64,000 bases of DNA from CAWANF01 sp963783355 (GTDB lineage: Bacteria; Bacteroidota; Rhodothermia; Balneolales; DATFMH01). The translations under genes were made by a program, and so were the position numbers. The notes beneath the pieces are model-generated. The model searched no databases, had not been told where the DNA came from, and was given only the letters and a program-made list of their open reading frames with translations. The stretch spans positions 382,050-446,049 of the forward strand of contig CAWANF010000002.1 in NCBI GenBank assembly GCA_963783355.1, given 5' to 3'. Below, in pieces: positions 63,039 through 64,000 of the stretch (position 1 is its first letter; each line of letters starts with the position of its first letter).

Positions 63039-64000
63039 ATGAAAACATCCGATCTATTAGTAAAAGCATTAGAAAATGAGGGCATAGAATATATTTTTGC
63101 CTTGCCGGGAGAAGAAAACCTGGATATCGTAGAATCACTCAGAAAATCAAATATTAAACTGGTTATTACACGGCATGAACAAGCGGCAGGTTTTATGGCT
63201 GCTACCTACGGGCGTTTGGAAGAAAAAACAGGGGTCTGCATGTCGACCCTGGGTCCCGGTGCTACAAACCTGGTTACTTCGGCAGCGTATGCCCAGCTTG
63301 GCGGATATCCCTTAATGATGATAACGGGTCAGAAGCCTATAAAAAAGCATAAACAGGGTAAGTTCCAGGTTTTAAATGTCGTAGAGATGATGAAACCGCT
63401 CATTAAAAACAGTGAGCAGGTTAAACATGGAAATCTCGTCCCGGCTATGATCCGACAATCGATTCGTCTGGCCGAAGAAGAGCGGCCGGGAGCGGTTCAT
63501 ATTGAAGTACCCGAAGATATTGCAAGTGAAGATGCCGACGCCCCGTTATTCTCAGTCGATACCTTGTTTGGCAGCGTAGCCGATAGCCAGGCAATTGATC
63601 GCGCTGTCGATTTAATCAGGAAATCACAAAATCCTTTAATCTTGATTGGTGCCGGTGCCAACCGGACAGATGTTCATAAGCAGTTGATCAACTTCGTTGA
63701 AAAAACGGGTATACCTTTTTTCAATACCCAAATGGGCAAAGGAGTCATCGATGAACGCCATCCTTTATATATGGGAACAGCCGCCTTATCGGAACATGAT
63801 TTTGTTCATGCAGCTATTGAAAAAGCCGATCTTATCATCAACTTTGGCCATGATATCGTCGAGAAACCTCCATTTTTTATGCAAAATGGAGATACCATGA
63901 AAGTCATCCACATTCATTTCTTTCCTGCAAGTATAGACGAAGTTTACTTCCCCCAATGTGAGGTAATTGGTGAAATTTCGAATACGGCAAAGCAACTGAC
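63039..64000 (+). CDS. Acetolactate synthase-like TPP enzyme (3' end cut by the window)
   Basis: The frame is open from the ATG at 63039 to the window edge, 320 codons. The N-terminal TPP-binding domain has the catalytic glutamate in TRHEQAAGFMAATYGR and GVCMSTLGPGATNL, followed by the central FAD/regulatory-type domain (PLILIGAGANRTD, FFNTQMGKGVIDERHP). This is the large subunit type of acetolactate synthase or a related decarboxylase; the C-terminal domain that would separate AlsS from IlvB is outside. AAAGG precedes the start closely. No ilvN is visible. Confidence 0.9.
   Translation, partial: MKTSDLLVKALENEGIEYIFALPGEENLDIVESLRKSNIKLVITRHEQAAGFMAATYGRLEEKTGVCMSTLGPGATNLVTSAAYAQLGGYPLMMITGQKPIKKHKQGKFQVLNVVEMMKPLIKNSEQVKHGNLVPAMIRQSIRLAEEERPGAVHIEVPEDIASEDADAPLFSVDTLFGSVADSQAIDRAVDLIRKSQNPLILIGAGANRTDVHKQLINFVEKTGIPFFNTQMGKGVIDERHPLYMGTAALSEHDFVHAAIEKADLIINFGHDIVEKPPFFMQNGDTMKVIHIHFFPASIDEVYFPQCEVIGEISNTAKQL

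Overview
The window is about 64 kb of roughly 40% GC, gene-dense bacterial chromosome. Two large secreted proteins end in 'NYPNPFNP'-type C-terminal sorting domains (type IX secretion). Together with RNase E/G, HslUV, a CcmC/D/E/F set and DUF4402, DUF3108 and DUF5683-like proteins, this points to a member of the Fibrobacterota-Chlorobiota-Bacteroidota (FCB) superphylum, near Ignavibacteriota, Balneolota or Calditrichota rather than a classical Bacteroides. I cannot place it more finely. Both window ends cut a gene: a secreted beta-helix protein on the left and a TPP-dependent acetolactate synthase-like enzyme on the right.

Layout. 1-4.1 kb: beta-helix protein, OsmC protein, and a multicopper oxidase with a sorting domain. 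4.8-6.1 kb: a tRNA-Asn(GTT) gene followed by three almost identical 387-bp tandem units, each with a terminator and a small GIY-YIG nuclease gene; tRNA-Asn fragments interrupted by CCCGA-N6-TCGGG hairpins follow each unit, and another fragment lies on the other side of the tRNA. 6.2-11.5 kb: cytochrome c maturation genes ccmC-D-E-F, then a DUF5683-like gene and truA. 12.3-15.7 kb: dut, three tandem DUF3108 paralogues and an ArsC-like protein. 16.8-26.1 kb: biotin-carrier protein, murA, a frameshifted RNase E/G gene, hslVU and a CtpA protease. 26.2-29.6 kb: rsmE, a BFD-like protein, a two-domain dCTP deaminase, an EVE protein and a PP-loop ATPase. 29.6-32.9 kb: dTDP-L-rhamnose genes rfbA-D-C-B.

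33.2-46.6 kb is an unusual surface-structure locus: an outer-membrane usher-like protein fused to three C-terminal SPOR domains, a damaged PapD-like chaperone gene, four small DUF4402 secreted proteins, a 1261-residue Ig-like adhesin with a sorting domain, and the remains of a second usher-SPOR gene. The DUF4402 proteins end with the pilin signature of chaperone-usher systems (glycine 14 from the end, penultimate tyrosine), so I read the locus as a divergent, partly decayed chaperone-usher fibre system.

46.6-64 kb: haem/iron ABC importer (hmuTUV-like), pyruvate dehydrogenase E1a-E1b-E2, alaS, a DUF190 protein, a retropepsin-like protease with rimK, a class-V aminotransferase, a YihY/BrkB membrane protein, a ferredoxin-NADP reductase-like flavoprotein, an aspartyl/asparaginyl beta-hydroxylase, and the partial acetolactate synthase.

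The two best candidates for new biology are the tRNA-Asn/GIY-YIG/hairpin array and the usher-SPOR plus DUF4402 fibre locus. Several one-base frame breaks (RNase E/G, chaperone, one DUF4402 gene) may be real decay, phase switching or assembly error; the sequence alone cannot decide.
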